Made by a program: the position numbers and the translations under genes | From: Paenibacillus sp. P25 | GTDB lineage: Bacteria; Bacillota; Bacilli; Paenibacillales; NBRC-103111 | Length of the DNA stretch: 64,000 nucleotides | Direction of reading: 5' to 3' | NCBI GenBank assembly: GCA_024704175.1 | Contig: CP085629.1 | Location: 4,526,001-4,590,000 of the forward strand | Shown: positions 1 to 9,333 of the stretch, one piece after another | How positions within the stretch are numbered: position 1 is the first letter of the stretch | Layout of the letters: each line of letters opens with the position of its first letter | Notes under the pieces: generated by a model | Databases searched by the model: none | The model's input: only the letters and a program-made list of their open reading frames with translations | Told to the model about the DNA's origin: nothing

Positions 1-1
1 T

Positions 2-319
2 ATCGCCGGGTGGACTTTGTTCTCTCTCGTTTATGAATGGTGCGCCCTTCATTCCGGCTGGTTTTATTACAACGGCTGGAAGCTGTGGTATTCCGCAGTC
101 ATTGACCCTTGTTTGTTCCTGGTTTTATTATGGCATTTTAAAATCATACGAAAAATGTACAAAAGCGAGTGCGGGCGGATTGAGACCTTAAGGGGTCAAT
201 CCGCCATATGCTCCCGTCCCCACTTCGCCATCATTTCCAGCATGGGAATCAGCGTCTTGCCTTTCTCGGTCAAAGAATATTCCACCTTGGGCGGCATGAC
301 GTTATACTGTTCCCTATGA
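2..319 (+). CDS. C-terminal part of a small multi-pass membrane protein (CBO0543-like), cut by the window edge
   Basis: An open frame enters from the left edge and has no start in the window. Its first 50 residues are strongly hydrophobic and aromatic (GWFYYNGWKLWYSA, then an LFLVLLWHF helix and a basic IIRKMYK tail). This resembles the end of the short CBO0543-type integral membrane proteins of Firmicutes, but I recognise it only from composition and pattern. The formal stop at 317-319 lies inside the convergent HxlR gene. The sequence stops looking like protein after about position 165, so the true end may be earlier, hidden by an indel. Function unknown. Confidence 0.4.
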   Translation: MAGWTLFSLVYEWCALHSGWFYYNGWKLWYSAVIDPCLFLVLLWHFKIIRKMYKSECGRIETLRGQSAICSRPHFAIISSMGISVLPFSVKEYSTLGGMTLYCSL

Positions 320-579
320 ATAATTCCGCTGCTTTCCAATTCCTTTAACTGCTGGCTTAAGGTTTTATGGGCAATCGGCGGTAAGAATTCTTTCAGCTTG
401 CCGTATCGGATGACTCCGTCCATTGCTAATTTAAATAATATCGCCCACTTCCATTTGCCTCCGACGATCTCCAGCGTGTAGTAAATCGGACATTTTCCCC
501 GCTCGTGCCAAACGAATGGATTCTCAAAGTCTGCTCCATAAGGCGCTCCTTTTCTAACTTTTCGGTTAGTATATAACAT
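196..579 (-). CDS. HxlR-family winged-helix transcriptional regulator
   Basis: This 127-residue protein has the HxlR signature. CPIYYTLEIVGGKWKWAILF (about residues 30-49) is followed by the wing and recognition region KTLSQQLKELESSGIIHREQ and the conserved PPKVEYSLTEKGKTLIP strand-helix. HxlR proteins are dimeric DNA-binding regulators, often redox- or aldehyde-responsive. It is divergent from the NmrA-type oxidoreductase at 669, the usual arrangement of a regulator with its target. Only the ATG at 579 gives an in-frame start, and no strong ribosome site precedes it. A short inverted repeat CTAAC-N6-GTTAG at 554-569 lies within the first codons. Family assignment is secure; the effector is unknown. 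Confidence 0.85.
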   Translation of the reverse strand: MLYTNRKVRKGAPYGADFENPFVWHERGKCPIYYTLEIVGGKWKWAILFKLAMDGVIRYGKLKEFLPPIAHKTLSQQLKELESSGIIHREQYNVMPPKVEYSLTEKGKTLIPMLEMMAKWGREHMAD

Positions 580-591
580 GAAAGTGCATAC

Positions 592-620
592 TTCAACTTC
601 GAATAATAAGACTATATAAT
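592..620 (+). promoter_or_regulatory. Putative sigma-A promoter of the NmrA-type gene
   Basis: TTCAAC (592-597) and a perfect TATAAT (615-620) are separated by 17 bp and lie about 50 bp upstream of the start at 669. The site is in the divergent gap with the HxlR gene, so it is a likely target of that regulator. Confidence 0.45.
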
Positions 621-668
621 CTGCTTATCGCAAGACTTAACGATCCAGCGATAAGGGAGATGATAGCG

Positions 669-1573
669 ATGGGAGCATCAGAGAGAATCGTTCTTGTAAC
701 AGGCGCAACCGGGCAGCAAGGAAGGGCCGTAGTTCGAGCCCTGCTCGAAAAGGGCTGGCTTGTCCGGGCACTGACCAGGGATCCCGGCAAAGCGGCGGCA
801 GATGAACTGCGCAGATGGGGCGTAGAGGTGGTTCAAGGTGACAACGGGAACCGGGAAGCGATGGGGAAAGCTATGCGCGGGGTTTATGGGGTATTCAGTG
901 TCCAGCCCACCGAGTTCTCTCCCGGGACATCGCCAGGTTTCGGATATGACGATGAGGTCCGACTGGGAAAGAATGTCGCGGATGCGGCCCAAACGGCCGG
1001 CGTTAAGCACTTCATCTATTCCTCGGTGGGCGGCGTCCAGCACTTGGCCGGCGCCGCAACTACAGCAAATGGGAAATCGAGCAGTACATTCGAAAGCTCC
1101 GGATGCCGGCTACCATACTGCGTCCGGTGTGGTTCATGGAGAACTTCACTGATCCGCAGTTCGGGCTGCAAAGCGGCACGCTCGCTACGGCCGTCAAATC
1201 GGATACAGCTCTGCAGCTTATCGCCGTAGACGACATCGGTGCCGCCGCTGCATTGGCTTTTGAGAACCCGGACCGGTATTTGGGCGCAACCGTCGGGCTT
1301 GCCGGCGATTCGCTCACCCCGCTGGAGATTGCAGCCTCGATCCGCAGGGCTACCGGGAAAGAAATAGCTTACGTTGAAATCCCAATGGAAACCATCCGCC
1401 AAGTCAGCCCTTCCGCCGCCAAAACCTTCGAAGTCCTCAATAACGAGGAGTACGTGGTTGATATTCCGGAACTTCGCCGGCAGTATCCGGCCTTAATGAG
1501 CTTTAACGATTGGCTGGAAAAGACCGGAAGGTCACAATTCAAGATGTTGTTCGAAAAAGGCGGTTCCCTTTAA
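669..1573 (+). pseudogene. NmrA-family NAD(P)-binding oxidoreductase, one frameshift
   Basis: The N-terminal Rossmann motif is VLVTGATGQQGRAVVRALLE, with ALTRDPGKAAA next and FIYSSVGG later. In another frame it continues NYSKWEIEQYIRKLRMPATILRPVWFMENF and runs to the stop at 1571-1573. The two halves join at about 1050-1058, where one base is missing. Joined length is about 300 residues, normal for NmrA/HSCARG-like atypical short-chain reductases that sense or use NAD(P)H. I prefer the ATG at 669 to the one at 660, because AAGGGAG at 653-659 then has good spacing. Divergent from the HxlR regulator, so probably controlled by it. The substrate cannot be read from sequence. Confidence 0.85.
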
Positions 1574-1588
1574 CCGGGGAACCGCCTT
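1557..1588. terminator. Bidirectional terminator between the NmrA gene and actP
   Basis: GGCGGTTCCC and GGGGAACCGCC form a strong hairpin with a short loop around 1559-1586. It overlaps the last codons of the plus-strand gene and lies just beyond the stop of the convergent symporter gene. Confidence 0.65.
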
Positions 1589-1603
1589 CACTATCCGTTT
1601 ATT

Positions 1604-3157
1604 TTACTTCCCGTCCAATTTAATCCCCGTATGGGCCTGCACCAGAATCTCATCGAACTTCTCCGAATGGGCCGCCGGCACCTTCGAGCCGCTGGTAAGC
1701 GGCGTCCCGACAACCGCGCCGATAAAGCCCAGCGGAATCGAGATGATGCCCGGGTTGGCGTACGGGAACAGCGGCGTACCGACCAGGATCGCCTTCCCCG
1801 CTTCGGGGCTCCATACACTCGGGCTAACGAACACCAGAATGAGAGCGCTGATCAGCCCCGTCAGCATCCCCGCGACTGCTCCGGCTGTATTGAAGCGGCG
1901 CCAGAAGACCGTAAACAGCAGGACCGGCAGGTTAGCGCTGGCCGCAATCGCAAAGGCCACGCTGACGAGGAAGGCGACGTTGAGCTTCTGCGCGAACAGC
2001 GACAGCAGAATCGACAGGACGGCTACGCCGACGGAAGCCCAGCGGGCCACCTGCATCTGCTCCTTCTCTCCGGCATGGCCTTTACGCACAATATGCGTGT
2101 AGAAATCATGCGCGAAGGCGGAAGCCGCCGACAGCACAAGCCCGGTGACCACCGCGAGAATCGTCGCGAACGCGACCGCCGAGATGAAGGCGAAGAAGAA
2201 GTCGCCTCCGAGTGCCTTGGCAAGCGGCGGCGCCGCCATGTTGCCGCCCTTGTCCGCCGCCACGATCGGCTCGTAGCCGACGAAGGCCGCCGCGCCGAAG
2301 CCGAGGAAGATCGTCATCACATAAAATATCCCGATCAGCCAGGTAGCATAGACGACGGAGCCGCGGGCGGTCGGTGCGTCCTTCACGGTAAAGAACCGCG
2401 TCAGGATATGGGGAAGCCCGGCCGTGCCGAGCACCAGCGCCAGGTTCAGCGAAAGCGTGTCCAGCGGCACCTTGTATTTGTTCCCTGGATTCAGGAAGCT
2501 TTCCTTCAGCGGCGTCGCCGTCTTCATCTGCTCGAACATCCCGGTCAGGCTGAAATTGAATTTGGCGAACACGATCAGGGAAATAATCAGAGTCCCTCCC
2601 ATGAGCAGAATCGCTTTGATGATCTGCACCCAGGAGGTGGCTCGCATCCCGCCGAACACAACGTAGACCGTCATCAGCACGCCGACGATCAGGACGGAGG
2701 TCGTATAATCGAGCCCGAGCAGCAGCTTAATCAGCGAGCCGGCCCCGACGAGCTGAGCAATCATATAGAAGATGGAGATCGTGACCGTATTCAAAGCGGC
2801 GACGCCGCGCACTTTGGCGGCATGGAAGCGGGCGGCGATCATGTCCGCCATCGTATATTTTCCGAGGTTCCGCAGCGGCTCGGCGACAAGATAGAGCACC
2901 ACCAGATAGGCGACGAGGAACCCGATGCTGTAGAAGAACCCGTCAAACCCCGACAGCGCAATCGTCCCTGCAATGCCGAGGAAGGAGGCCGCCGACATAT
3001 AGTCTCCAGCGATGGCAAGCCCGTTCTGCCAGCCTGTGAGGCCGCCTCCCGCCGTGTAAAACTCGTTAGCCGAATTCGTCCGCTTCGCCGCAAAGTAAGT
3101 GATGACCAGTGTAAGGATGACAATCGCCACGAACAGTACAAAAGCCGTCGTATTCAT
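1604..3157 (-). CDS. actP: Cation/acetate symporter, solute:sodium symporter family
   Basis: This intact 517-residue protein has about 13 hydrophobic segments. It shows the family hallmarks GGGLTGWQNGLAIAGDYMSA near residues 37-56, GLPHILTRFFTVKDA near 243-257 and VAFATILAVVTGL near 325-337. These match the ActP/YwcA acetate permease branch of the SSS family, which drives uptake of acetate and related short carboxylates with Na+ or H+. GGAGGG precedes the ATG with good spacing. It follows the DUF485 gene with a 22-nt gap on the same strand, the standard yjcH-actP pairing, so both are probably one transcript. Localisation is the cytoplasmic membrane. Confidence 0.9.
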   Translation of the reverse strand: MNTTAFVLFVAIVILTLVITYFAAKRTNSANEFYTAGGGLTGWQNGLAIAGDYMSAASFLGIAGTIALSGFDGFFYSIGFLVAYLVVLYLVAEPLRNLGKYTMADMIAARFHAAKVRGVAALNTVTISIFYMIAQLVGAGSLIKLLLGLDYTTSVLIVGVLMTVYVVFGGMRATSWVQIIKAILLMGGTLIISLIVFAKFNFSLTGMFEQMKTATPLKESFLNPGNKYKVPLDTLSLNLALVLGTAGLPHILTRFFTVKDAPTARGSVVYATWLIGIFYVMTIFLGFGAAAFVGYEPIVAADKGGNMAAPPLAKALGGDFFFAFISAVAFATILAVVTGLVLSAASAFAHDFYTHIVRKGHAGEKEQMQVARWASVGVAVLSILLSLFAQKLNVAFLVSVAFAIAASANLPVLLFTVFWRRFNTAGAVAGMLTGLISALILVFVSPSVWSPEAGKAILVGTPLFPYANPGIISIPLGFIGAVVGTPLTSGSKVPAAHSEKFDEILVQAHTGIKLDGK

Positions 3158-3179
3158 CCGGGATCCCTCCGATTATAGT

Positions 3180-3487
3180 TTAGCCTCGCAGCTTCGCATC
3201 GCTGCGGATTTCGCGGATCATCTGGTCGTATTGCGCCGCTTGTCGCGAGTAAATGATGCAGAGCGCCCATGTCATGATGAACTGGGCGAAGGCGAACACC
3301 CAGGCCCAGGAGATCGGGCCGACCGCCGGATGATTCAAGACCTTGGAGTAAGACGTAAGCGCGGCAGCGCAAAGTAAAAGGCGAAGAAGAAAATCGACAT
3401 CGGCAAGAGGAACCTCCTCTTCCTGGCCATCAGCGCCTGGAACCGGCTGGAGCGGGCGATTTCGGAATAGCTTGCGGCACGTTTCAT
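3180..3487 (-). pseudogene. DUF485 (YjcH-like) membrane protein, partner of actP, one frameshift
   Basis: Translation from the ATG at 3485-3487 (GGAGG at 3497-3501) gives MKRAASYSEIARSSRFQAL followed by a first helix FLLPMSIFFFAFYFALP. The frame is then lost at about 3357-3367. The other frame resumes LTSYSKVLNHPAVGPISWAW, a second membrane helix and a charged tail YDQMIREIRSD. This is the whole DUF485 architecture (about 100 residues, two transmembrane helices). DUF485 proteins are nearly always encoded immediately upstream of actP, as here. Their exact role in acetate uptake is not established. One missing base explains the break. Confidence 0.8.
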
Positions 3488-3593
3488 CCATCTCATCCTC
3501 CGTTTCGAATATGGAAACTGGGTAAGCGCTTCCACTTACAAGTATATTAACCTCATCTCCTGAATATTCCACCGGCATGTTCCAGGCTGTAAA

Positions 3594-3616
3594 TAAAAAA
3601 ACTCCTGATCGGAGTT
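3594..3616 (-). terminator. Terminator of the Rrf2 gene
   Basis: AACTCC and GGAGTT form a short hairpin (3600-3616) followed, on the minus strand, by a run of seven T. It lies 44 bp beyond the Rrf2 stop and upstream of the DUF485 start. Confidence 0.6.
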
Positions 3617-3659
3617 CTTTCAAAGATATCTAAATAGTCCACATTCGCGCATTGACGTC

Positions 3660-4094
3660 TTAATCTTTCGTTTCGACGATTCCGTTCTTGACCAGATGAT
3701 CAATCGTCGTGCCCGCCAATTCGTTCTCCAAAGTCGTTTGGACTTTCGTGTAAACGCCATTTAACAAATGCGGCATCTTACTTCCTACCGGACAAGTCGG
3801 GTTTGTATCTTGATGAATAATAAAAATTTCCTGATTATCTTCAAGGGTAGCACGGTATACATCCAATAGCGTGATTTGACTCGCCTCTTTGGCCAGGCTG
3901 ATCGCTGCATTTGCTCCAAGAGTAGATGTAATCAGACCGGCTTTAGTAAGCTTTCTCATAATTCTTCTAATAACCGCCGGATTGGCGTTCACACTCATAG
4001 CAAGTAATTCGGACGTGGTACGGCCTTCTTTATTAAATTCAAGAAAGCATAAGATATGAACCGCTACAGAGAACTGTTGGCTTCGATTTCCCAT
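3660..4094 (-). CDS. Rrf2-family transcriptional regulator
   Basis: From the ATG at 4094 the protein is about 144 residues: SQQFSVAVHILCFLEF, then a winged helix with SVNANPAVIRRIMRKLTKAGLI as the recognition region, then a dimer helix. The Rrf2 Fe-S cysteine triad is not complete; one Cys lies in NPTCPVG and another in the first helix (HILCF). It therefore resembles the non-cluster YwnA type rather than IscR/NsrR. An earlier ATG at 4121 has no ribosome site, whereas AAGGA precedes 4094. It is divergent from the hydrolase at 4275, with a palindromic site between them, so it probably represses that gene and itself. Confidence 0.85.
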   Translation of the reverse strand: MGNRSQQFSVAVHILCFLEFNKEGRTTSELLAMSVNANPAVIRRIMRKLTKAGLITSTLGANAAISLAKEASQITLLDVYRATLEDNQEIFIIHQDTNPTCPVGSKMPHLLNGVYTKVQTTLENELAGTTIDHLVKNGIVETKD

Positions 4095-4232
4095 TTTTGC
4101 AAGGTCCTTCTTTCTTATCAAAGCTTATTTTTTTAGTGTATTGATTTTTGAAAGACAAATCAAATTTAAAATAAATGGTCACGGAACGGAATCAACTTGA
4201 CTTTTCAAGCATAAACCGTTATTTTAATAAAT

Positions 4233-4251
4233 GTAACAGTAACTGTTACTG
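4233..4251. promoter_or_regulatory. Nested palindromic operator between rrf2 and the hydrolase gene
   Basis: GTAACAGT-A-ACTGTTAC (4233-4249) is a perfect 8-1-8 inverted repeat. CAGTAAC-T-GTTACTG (4237-4251) is a second, overlapping 7-1-7 palindrome. The site lies 24 bp before the hydrolase start in the divergent promoter region. It is the obvious candidate binding site for the adjacent Rrf2 regulator (inference). Confidence 0.5.
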
Positions 4252-4274
4252 ATACTATTTAGGGAGTGGATGAT

Positions 4275-5054
4275 ATGCACTATCGCGTTAACGGCGTTGA
4301 ACTTTATGCTGAAGAAAAGGGACAAGGAGACACTGCTCTTGTGTTTTTGCACTTTTACGGCGGGTCAACTCGAACCTGGGATAAAGTGATTGACGTTCTA
4401 AAAGAGAATTACCGTTGCATAGCTTACGATCACCGTGGTTGGGGGAACTCAGGTAAGTCAGCTGCATCGTATACCATTAAGGATCTGGCCGATGATGCAC
4501 AAGCGCTAATTCAAGAGCTTGGTTTGAAGCGTTATGTGATCATTGGCCATTCCATGGGTGCTAAAGCGGCACAGCTGCTCGCTTCACGCAATCCCGCTGG
4601 TTTACAAGCCTTGATTTTAGTTGCCCCCTCTCCTCCGACTCCTCAAGAGATGCCACAGGAAATAAGAGAGGCAATGGTTCATTTTTATGATAATCGTGAA
4701 GGTGCAGAAATAGCTTTGAGCAATATTGCCTTACTTCCTCTTGAAGAAAGTATTCGCGAAACGGCGCTCGAGGATATGCAAAAAAGCGCACCTTTAGCTC
4801 GTGCGGCATGGCCTGAAACTGCAATGCTTGAGGATATATCGGCAGAGGTGAAAAACATCCATGTCCCCACACTTGTGCTAGCCGGAGAATCCGACCCTAT
4901 AGATCGGTTGGAAACACTGCAACGTGAATTGTCGCCGCTCATACCTCATGCAGAACTGCACGTCATTCCCCGAACCGGCCACCTTTCTCCTTTGGAAGCG
5001 CCTAGTCAAATCAGTAAGGGAATCTCTAATTTTTTGACCAAGCAATCCTTTTAG
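4275..5054 (+). CDS. Alpha/beta-fold hydrolase
   Basis: This intact protein of about 259 residues shows the fold in order. There is a VFLHFYGGSTRTW oxyanion turn near residue 25, YDHRGWGNSG near 53-62, and the nucleophile elbow GHSMGAKAAQ (Ser of GxSxG) near 92. The acid strand is LVLAGESDPID, and the catalytic His is in PRTGHLSPLEAP near the C-terminus. AGGGAG at 4261-4266 is 8 nt from the chosen ATG; an upstream GTG at 4266 would overlap that ribosome site. Probably controlled by the divergent Rrf2 regulator. This superfamily covers esterases, haloperoxidase-like enzymes and lactonases, so the substrate remains open. Confidence 0.85.
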   Translation: MHYRVNGVELYAEEKGQGDTALVFLHFYGGSTRTWDKVIDVLKENYRCIAYDHRGWGNSGKSAASYTIKDLADDAQALIQELGLKRYVIIGHSMGAKAAQLLASRNPAGLQALILVAPSPPTPQEMPQEIREAMVHFYDNREGAEIALSNIALLPLEESIRETALEDMQKSAPLARAAWPETAMLEDISAEVKNIHVPTLVLAGESDPIDRLETLQRELSPLIPHAELHVIPRTGHLSPLEAPSQISKGISNFLTKQSF

Positions 5055-5369
5055 ATTCCTTTCGTCAAAGCAGGTTTGCTAAACGTTGTAAGCAGCATAC
5101 GATGCAGGACTCCCAGCTTTTCTGAAAGCCACTGAAAAAGTTCCCCGCTGCGCGTACGAATCATTCTTCCGATCGCTGTTGAATTTTATCCTGCTTTTAA
5201 CTGTTAAAATCCGGGAATTAAGGCGAACACTGACGCTTCTCCAGAACGATTCCGCCTGTTACCCAGCGACTGGTAGGGGCTTGACTTCTTTCAGGAGATC
5301 CATCGGTTTGTAAAAACCTAAAGAGCCGCCAGCTTACCTTAAGCTTGGCGGCTTTCTCAGCCGCTACGT
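5055..5369. other. Intergenic stretch between hydrolase and MFS genes
   Basis: About 315 bp without a credible gene. Beyond the hairpin at 5324-5353, listed separately, I see no promoter, repeat or small ORF I would defend. Confidence 0.5.
5324..5353 (-). terminator. Terminator of the deoR-MFS unit
   Basis: AGCCGCCAGCTTA pairs with TAAGCTTGGCGGCT, with one bulged base. It lies 17 bp past the stop of the minus-strand transporter and is followed on that strand by a moderately T-rich tail. Confidence 0.55.
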
Positions 5370-6604
5370 TCACGATTCCCCTGCCGGAACGGCCGCTTTC
5401 CCGGCTTCCAGGCCGCCGGCCGCCCGATCCGTCCGCGCTTTCTTCGAATACCGGATGGCGATGACCAGCATCAGCATCATCACGGCCATCAGCGCCGCAA
5501 GCGTCCATACCGTGGGGACGGCCCGGTAGGTATCCATAATATTTCCGGTTGCCAGCGGCGAGCGCCCCTCCCAGCCCGCCGGAAGCAATGAGGAGGCTGG
5601 TGGTGCGCTCTTCCGTCCCCGGCGGCGCATGGGTAGTAAAGACCAGGGCAATGGCGAACAAGCCGGCCATCAGCGACCCGAGAATCAGAATGACGACATA
5701 GCTGCCCGCCAGGCTAGGGAAGATCGGAAGCAGAGACAGCGAGCAGCGGCGCCCCGAAGCCGTTAAGCAGCAAATACTTCGCGTACCCCCACCGCTCGGC
5801 CAGCGTTCCGGCGAACAATCGGCCGGTCATCATCGTGAGCCAGAAGAAGGTCACTCCCAAGGTGCCAAGCGCGCTGGTTGTGCCTGTACGCTCGATCAGC
5901 ACTGACGGGAGGAAATTGACGATACTCATTTCGATGCCGACATAGAGCACGAAGAAGAGAATCATGAACAGCAGCACCGGCTTTCCGCCGGCTCCGGGAC
6001 TTTTGCGGGAACCTGCGGCCGTCTCCGCTTGTTCCGGGTCCTGCAGCGCCAGTGCCGAATCCATCGATCCGAACGAAGTAAACAGCCATAAGAGAAACAT
6101 TGCAAGAGACAAAGCCGCCAGAAGGGGGAACGACATCCGCCAAGCCCCTGCCGTAATCAGCAGGCTTCCCGCTATCGGCATGACGAGCGCGCCGATGCCG
6201 AAGAAAACCTCGAGCCGGCTCATCGCAACGGCTTTATTGCGCTGGAAATACTCCATGATCAGCGCGGCAATGGCCGCTTCCACCATGCCGAAGCCGAAGC
6301 CCGCGACCGGGGCGGCCGTCATCATCCAGTTCCATGAAGGCAGCAGGCTGTATATCGCTTCTCCCACGGTCAAGGTCCCAAAGGCGAGCAGCAGAATTCC
6401 TCTCCGTCCAAGCCTTCTGGACCACCAGGGAGCCGTCAGCACGCCGATCAGAAAGCCGAGGAACTGGGCGAAGATAAGCCGTCCCCCGTCGCTGTAATCG
6501 CGGTGAAAATGCTGCAGCAGCTCTTCCAGCACCGATCCCATCACGACATGGGCCATGCCGATCAGCAGATAGGAGAAGCATCCGATCCACAAAAATATCC
6601 TCAT
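5370..6604 (-). pseudogene. MFS transporter (12-TM, sugar or drug type), two frameshifts
   Basis: The first 280 residues read cleanly: an N-terminal helix RIFLWIGCFSYLLIGMAHV, the MFS loop motif WWSRRLGRRGILL near residue 63, and a long central loop. Frames then switch near 5742 (into LLPIFPSLAGSYVVILILG) and near 5565 (into PLATGNIMDTYRAVPTVWTL). It ends with AIRYSKKARTDRA. Reconstructed length is about 410 residues with 12 helices. It lies 36 nt downstream of a DeoR-type regulator on the same strand, which suggests a sugar-responsive operon. The substrate is not evident. The indels look like sequence errors because hydrophobicity and motifs stay intact across them. Confidence 0.8.
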
Positions 6605-6640
6605 CGTCTCATCCCTTTCTTATTTCCCCTTAACAAGCGT

Positions 6641-7385
6641 TCAAACGCGTTGGATACGCCGGGGACGTATCCCGCCCCAGTCATTCCCTTCGCTTTCCAA
6701 GTCTGTAATCAGCACGTCCACTTCCTCCAGGGAACCGACGCGGTAAGGCATCTTTAACCCGATTTTCGAGCGGTCGGTTAACAGCAACACCTGTTCGGAT
6801 CTCGCGATCATTCTTTGCTTAATCTGGGCATCCTCCGCATCCATGACGACGATTTCCCCTCATAAATGCCGCACGTCCCCATCAAAGCCAGATCGGCCCG
6901 GAACAGGTCCAGCATATTTAATACCATGGATCCCGAGACAAAATGATCCTCCTTATGGATTCGCCCTCCCAGCATATAAACCTCCGCATGCTTCAGAGAC
7001 GCAAGACTTCGGGCGATCGGAAGGGAATGCGTGATCACCGTCATCTCCTTATCGGCAATAAATTCGGCCATCGAAGCCACGGTGGTCGAGGTATCCATAA
7101 AAATAACGTCGCCGTCCTTGACATACGCAGAAGCGGCCCGGGCAATCGCCTTTTTGGCAGCTTCGTTCGCCTGCTGCCTGCTGCCGAAGCTCCGGACATC
7201 GGGAGAGACGGCTCCCCCCGTGTCCTTGTGATTCGCCCCTGCTCCTCCAGCAGTACCAGATCCCGCCTTGCCGTATCTCTGGACACCTGAAACAAATCGC
7301 ATATATCCTGTACGGTAAGAAGGGACTGCGTCCGAAGGATCTCGACAATCCGGTCCAGTCTCTCTTCCTGCTTCAATCGTTTCAC
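6641..7385 (-). pseudogene. DeoR-family sugar-responsive repressor, two frameshifts in homopolymers
   Basis: The protein begins MKRLKQEERLDRIVEIL with an HTH LLTVQDICDLFQVSRDTARRDL and RITRTRGG. It then has the sugar-phosphate sensor segments DGDVIFMDTSTTVASMAEFI, MTVITHSLPIARSL and VYMLGGRIHKEDHFVSG. The C-terminal part is IVVMDAEDAQIKQRMIA, then a VLLLTDRSKIG strand. One C is missing from the C6 run at 7214-7219 and one from the C4 run at 6856-6859; restoring both gives a normal protein of about 248 residues. Family members bind sugar phosphates and repress adjacent catabolic or transport genes. Here the MFS gene directly downstream is the likely target. Confidence 0.85.
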
Positions 7386-7567
7386 CTCTTCCGTCGCTTC
7401 AGTATAACAATAGTCGAGTTAACATTAAGCCAAATTACTTATTTTATCAATAATAATAATTGTTTTTACTTAAAATTTACGAATCGTTCCTTCAGTGATC
7501 TTGCTGCAAAATAGCCTTTTTCCCCTGACGATAGGCCTTTCCCCGCCTCCTCCATTTCTCATAATCT

Positions 7568-7735
7568 ATAAGAAAAGCTTCTGCCGCCCGCAGGCAGGGA
7601 TTCAAAGTGACGGCGATCCACAACCATTGGTTGTTCGATAAGCCGCGTTTGATGTATCTGCATCTGGAGACCGTGCAGAACCCGCTCGTATTCGCAAGAA
7701 AGCTGAAAAAAGCACTGAGCGTATTGAAAAAATAA
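7568..7735 (+). pseudogene. 3' relic of a DUF1259 (LppY/LpqO-like) gene
   Basis: In one plus-strand frame the sequence reads GFKVTAIHNHWLFDKPRLMY, continues LHLETVQNPLVFARKLKKAL and stops at 7735. The HNHW element followed by P-R-x-M-Y-L-H is characteristic of DUF1259 proteins. The upstream two thirds of the gene and any start are absent, so this is a truncated remnant rather than a sequencing break. It lies between the DeoR promoter and the tenA 3' end. Confidence 0.6.
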
Positions 7736-7836
7736 GCTCTTCTAAAGAAAAAACAGCCTCTCCTTACGAAGGAACCTTTCGATCGTAAGGGGAGGCCGTT
7801 CATGATTTGCCGTATTCGGTTTACAGCCCGGCGGTC

Positions 7837-8504
7837 TTAAACCGGCCAAGCTTCCTTGCGGTATGCCATATCCCAGAACAGATACTCGTACCGGGAGCTG
7901 ATGAGAAAATGCGACTTCATCCGCTCGCGGTCCGCCGCCGTCACCTGCTCCGCCAGCTCGTCCAGCCGGTCGATCTGCTCCTGCACGAGCTCGCGGAACC
8001 ATTCTCCGCCGTAAGCGGCAATCCATTCGCGGTAAATCGGCTCCTCCGGCGTGCAGCCCTGCGCCGCTCGCCGATTTCGTAATACAGCCAGTAGCAGGGC
8101 AGGATCGCGGCGATAATATCGCCCAAATGCCCGTTATAGGCCGCCCTGTACATATGTGAGGTGTAGGCGTAAGCCGTCGGTGCCGGTTCAAAGGCCGCCC
8201 GCTCCTCATCCGTGATGTCGAGCAGCTTGGAGAACTTCTCATGCAGCGCAAGCTCGGCGCCGTAGGTCCCTTGGGCATGCGCCGCCATCCGGCTGGTAAC
8301 GAACAAGCTGTCGGCCTTAGCTGCCCCAAGCGCCTGAATCCGTGCAAAATGGGACAAATAATACGCATCGTTCTTGACATAATAGCGGAAACAGTCCAGC
8401 GGCAGCGTGCCGTCGCCGATTCCCCGTACGAACGGATGCTCAAAGCTGGCGTTCCAGCTGCTCTCCGCCGCAAGGCGCAGCTCCCGGGAAAATTTCTTCT
8501 CCAT
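7837..8504 (-). pseudogene. tenA: Thiaminase II / aminopyrimidine aminohydrolase TenA, one frameshift
   Basis: From the ATG at 8502-8504 the protein reads MEKKFSRELRLAAESSWNAS, with HPFVRGIGDGTLP, FRYYVKNDAYYL and the active-site region LPCYWLYYEIG containing the catalytic Cys. Around 8060 the frame shifts and continues GCTPEEPIYREWIAAYGGEW, ending with SRYEYLFWDMAYRKEAWPV, which carries the conserved Glu. Joined length is about 222 residues, normal for TenA. The enzyme hydrolyses amino-HMP or thiamine breakdown products for pyrimidine salvage. It is the last gene of the TPP-riboswitch ECF transporter operon, 16 nt after ecfT, which fits thiamine salvage well. Confidence 0.85.
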
Positions 8505-8520
8505 TCCGTTTATCCCCCGA

Positions 8521-9333
8521 TCAAATGATATGGTAACGCACATCCCGGGCGCTGAAGTACGGCAGATGCCAGCCCAAATAGAGGGCGGCCCCGGCGCAAA
8601 CACCCAGCGACGCCACGAAGCCCGCATCGCGCAGCGACCAGCCGATGCGGTAATAATACGTCCGCTCCCGGCCGAAGGCGGAGAACCGCTTCGCCTCCAT
8701 CGCCACCGCGATGCGCTGCGCCCGCCGGATGCTCTGCGCCAGCGCTGGGATCACCGCATGCCGCTGACCGCGCACTCCAGCCGCGAAGCCCCGGCTCGTA
8801 TTTCACGCCGCGCACCTTCAGCGCCATCTGCAGCGTCCGGTACTCCTCCGCCGCCATGGGCATCAGCCGGAGCGCCGCCATGAAGCTGTAGGCGAATTTG
8901 GCCGGCGTACCCGAGCCGCTGCATCAGCGAGTAAAAGAGCATGACGGGCCTCGTCGTCAAAGCAAAGATCATGCCCGCGAGTGCCATGTCGATGGTCTTG
9001 AATCCGATATGCACCCCGCGGTAGAAGCTTTCTTCCGTGATATGCACCAGCCCGATGCGGAACCAGGTCGTCTCTCCCTTGCCGAACAAGATCATCGTCA
9101 GCGACGACGAGACGAACAGCAGGGCGAAGGGCAGCAGAAGCAGAAGCAACCTGCGGAGCGGATGTCCAGTGCTCGTCAGCAGCAAGCACGAGCAGCATCC
9201 AGGTGGCGTTCGCCAGCACATTGATGTTATCCGTGAACATGAGCAGGAAAAAGACCAGCACCGCCCCAAGCAGCTTGAGACTCGGATTGACGCCGTGCAG
9301 CCACGTTTCACGGTAATTCCAGATCAGCTGCAT
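8521..9333 (-). pseudogene. ECF transporter T component (YkoC-like), three frameshifts
   Basis: Pieces in three frames assemble into one membrane protein. The N-terminus is MQLIWNYRETWLHGVNPSLK with helix LLGAVLVFFLLMF. The middle runs TSTGHPLRRLLLLLLPFALL to GETTWFRIGLVHITEESFYRG and MIFALTTRPVMLFYSLM. The cytoplasmic coupling region FAYSFMAALRLMPMAAEEY is followed by a second coupling helix RGQRHAVIPALAQSIRRAQR, then MEAKRF. Breaks lie near 9180, 8900 and 8788. EcfT proteins transmit ATP hydrolysis to the substrate-binding S component through Ala-Arg-Gly-type coupling helices, which are visible here. The ATG overlaps the end of the ATPase gene by 10 nt, indicating translational coupling. 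Confidence 0.8.

Noticed and set aside
1631..3178. 515-codon open frame on the plus strand opposite actP
   Set aside because: It is the antisense shadow of a well-conserved symporter. It is rich in Arg, His, Gln and Asp, with no family motif and no ribosome site.
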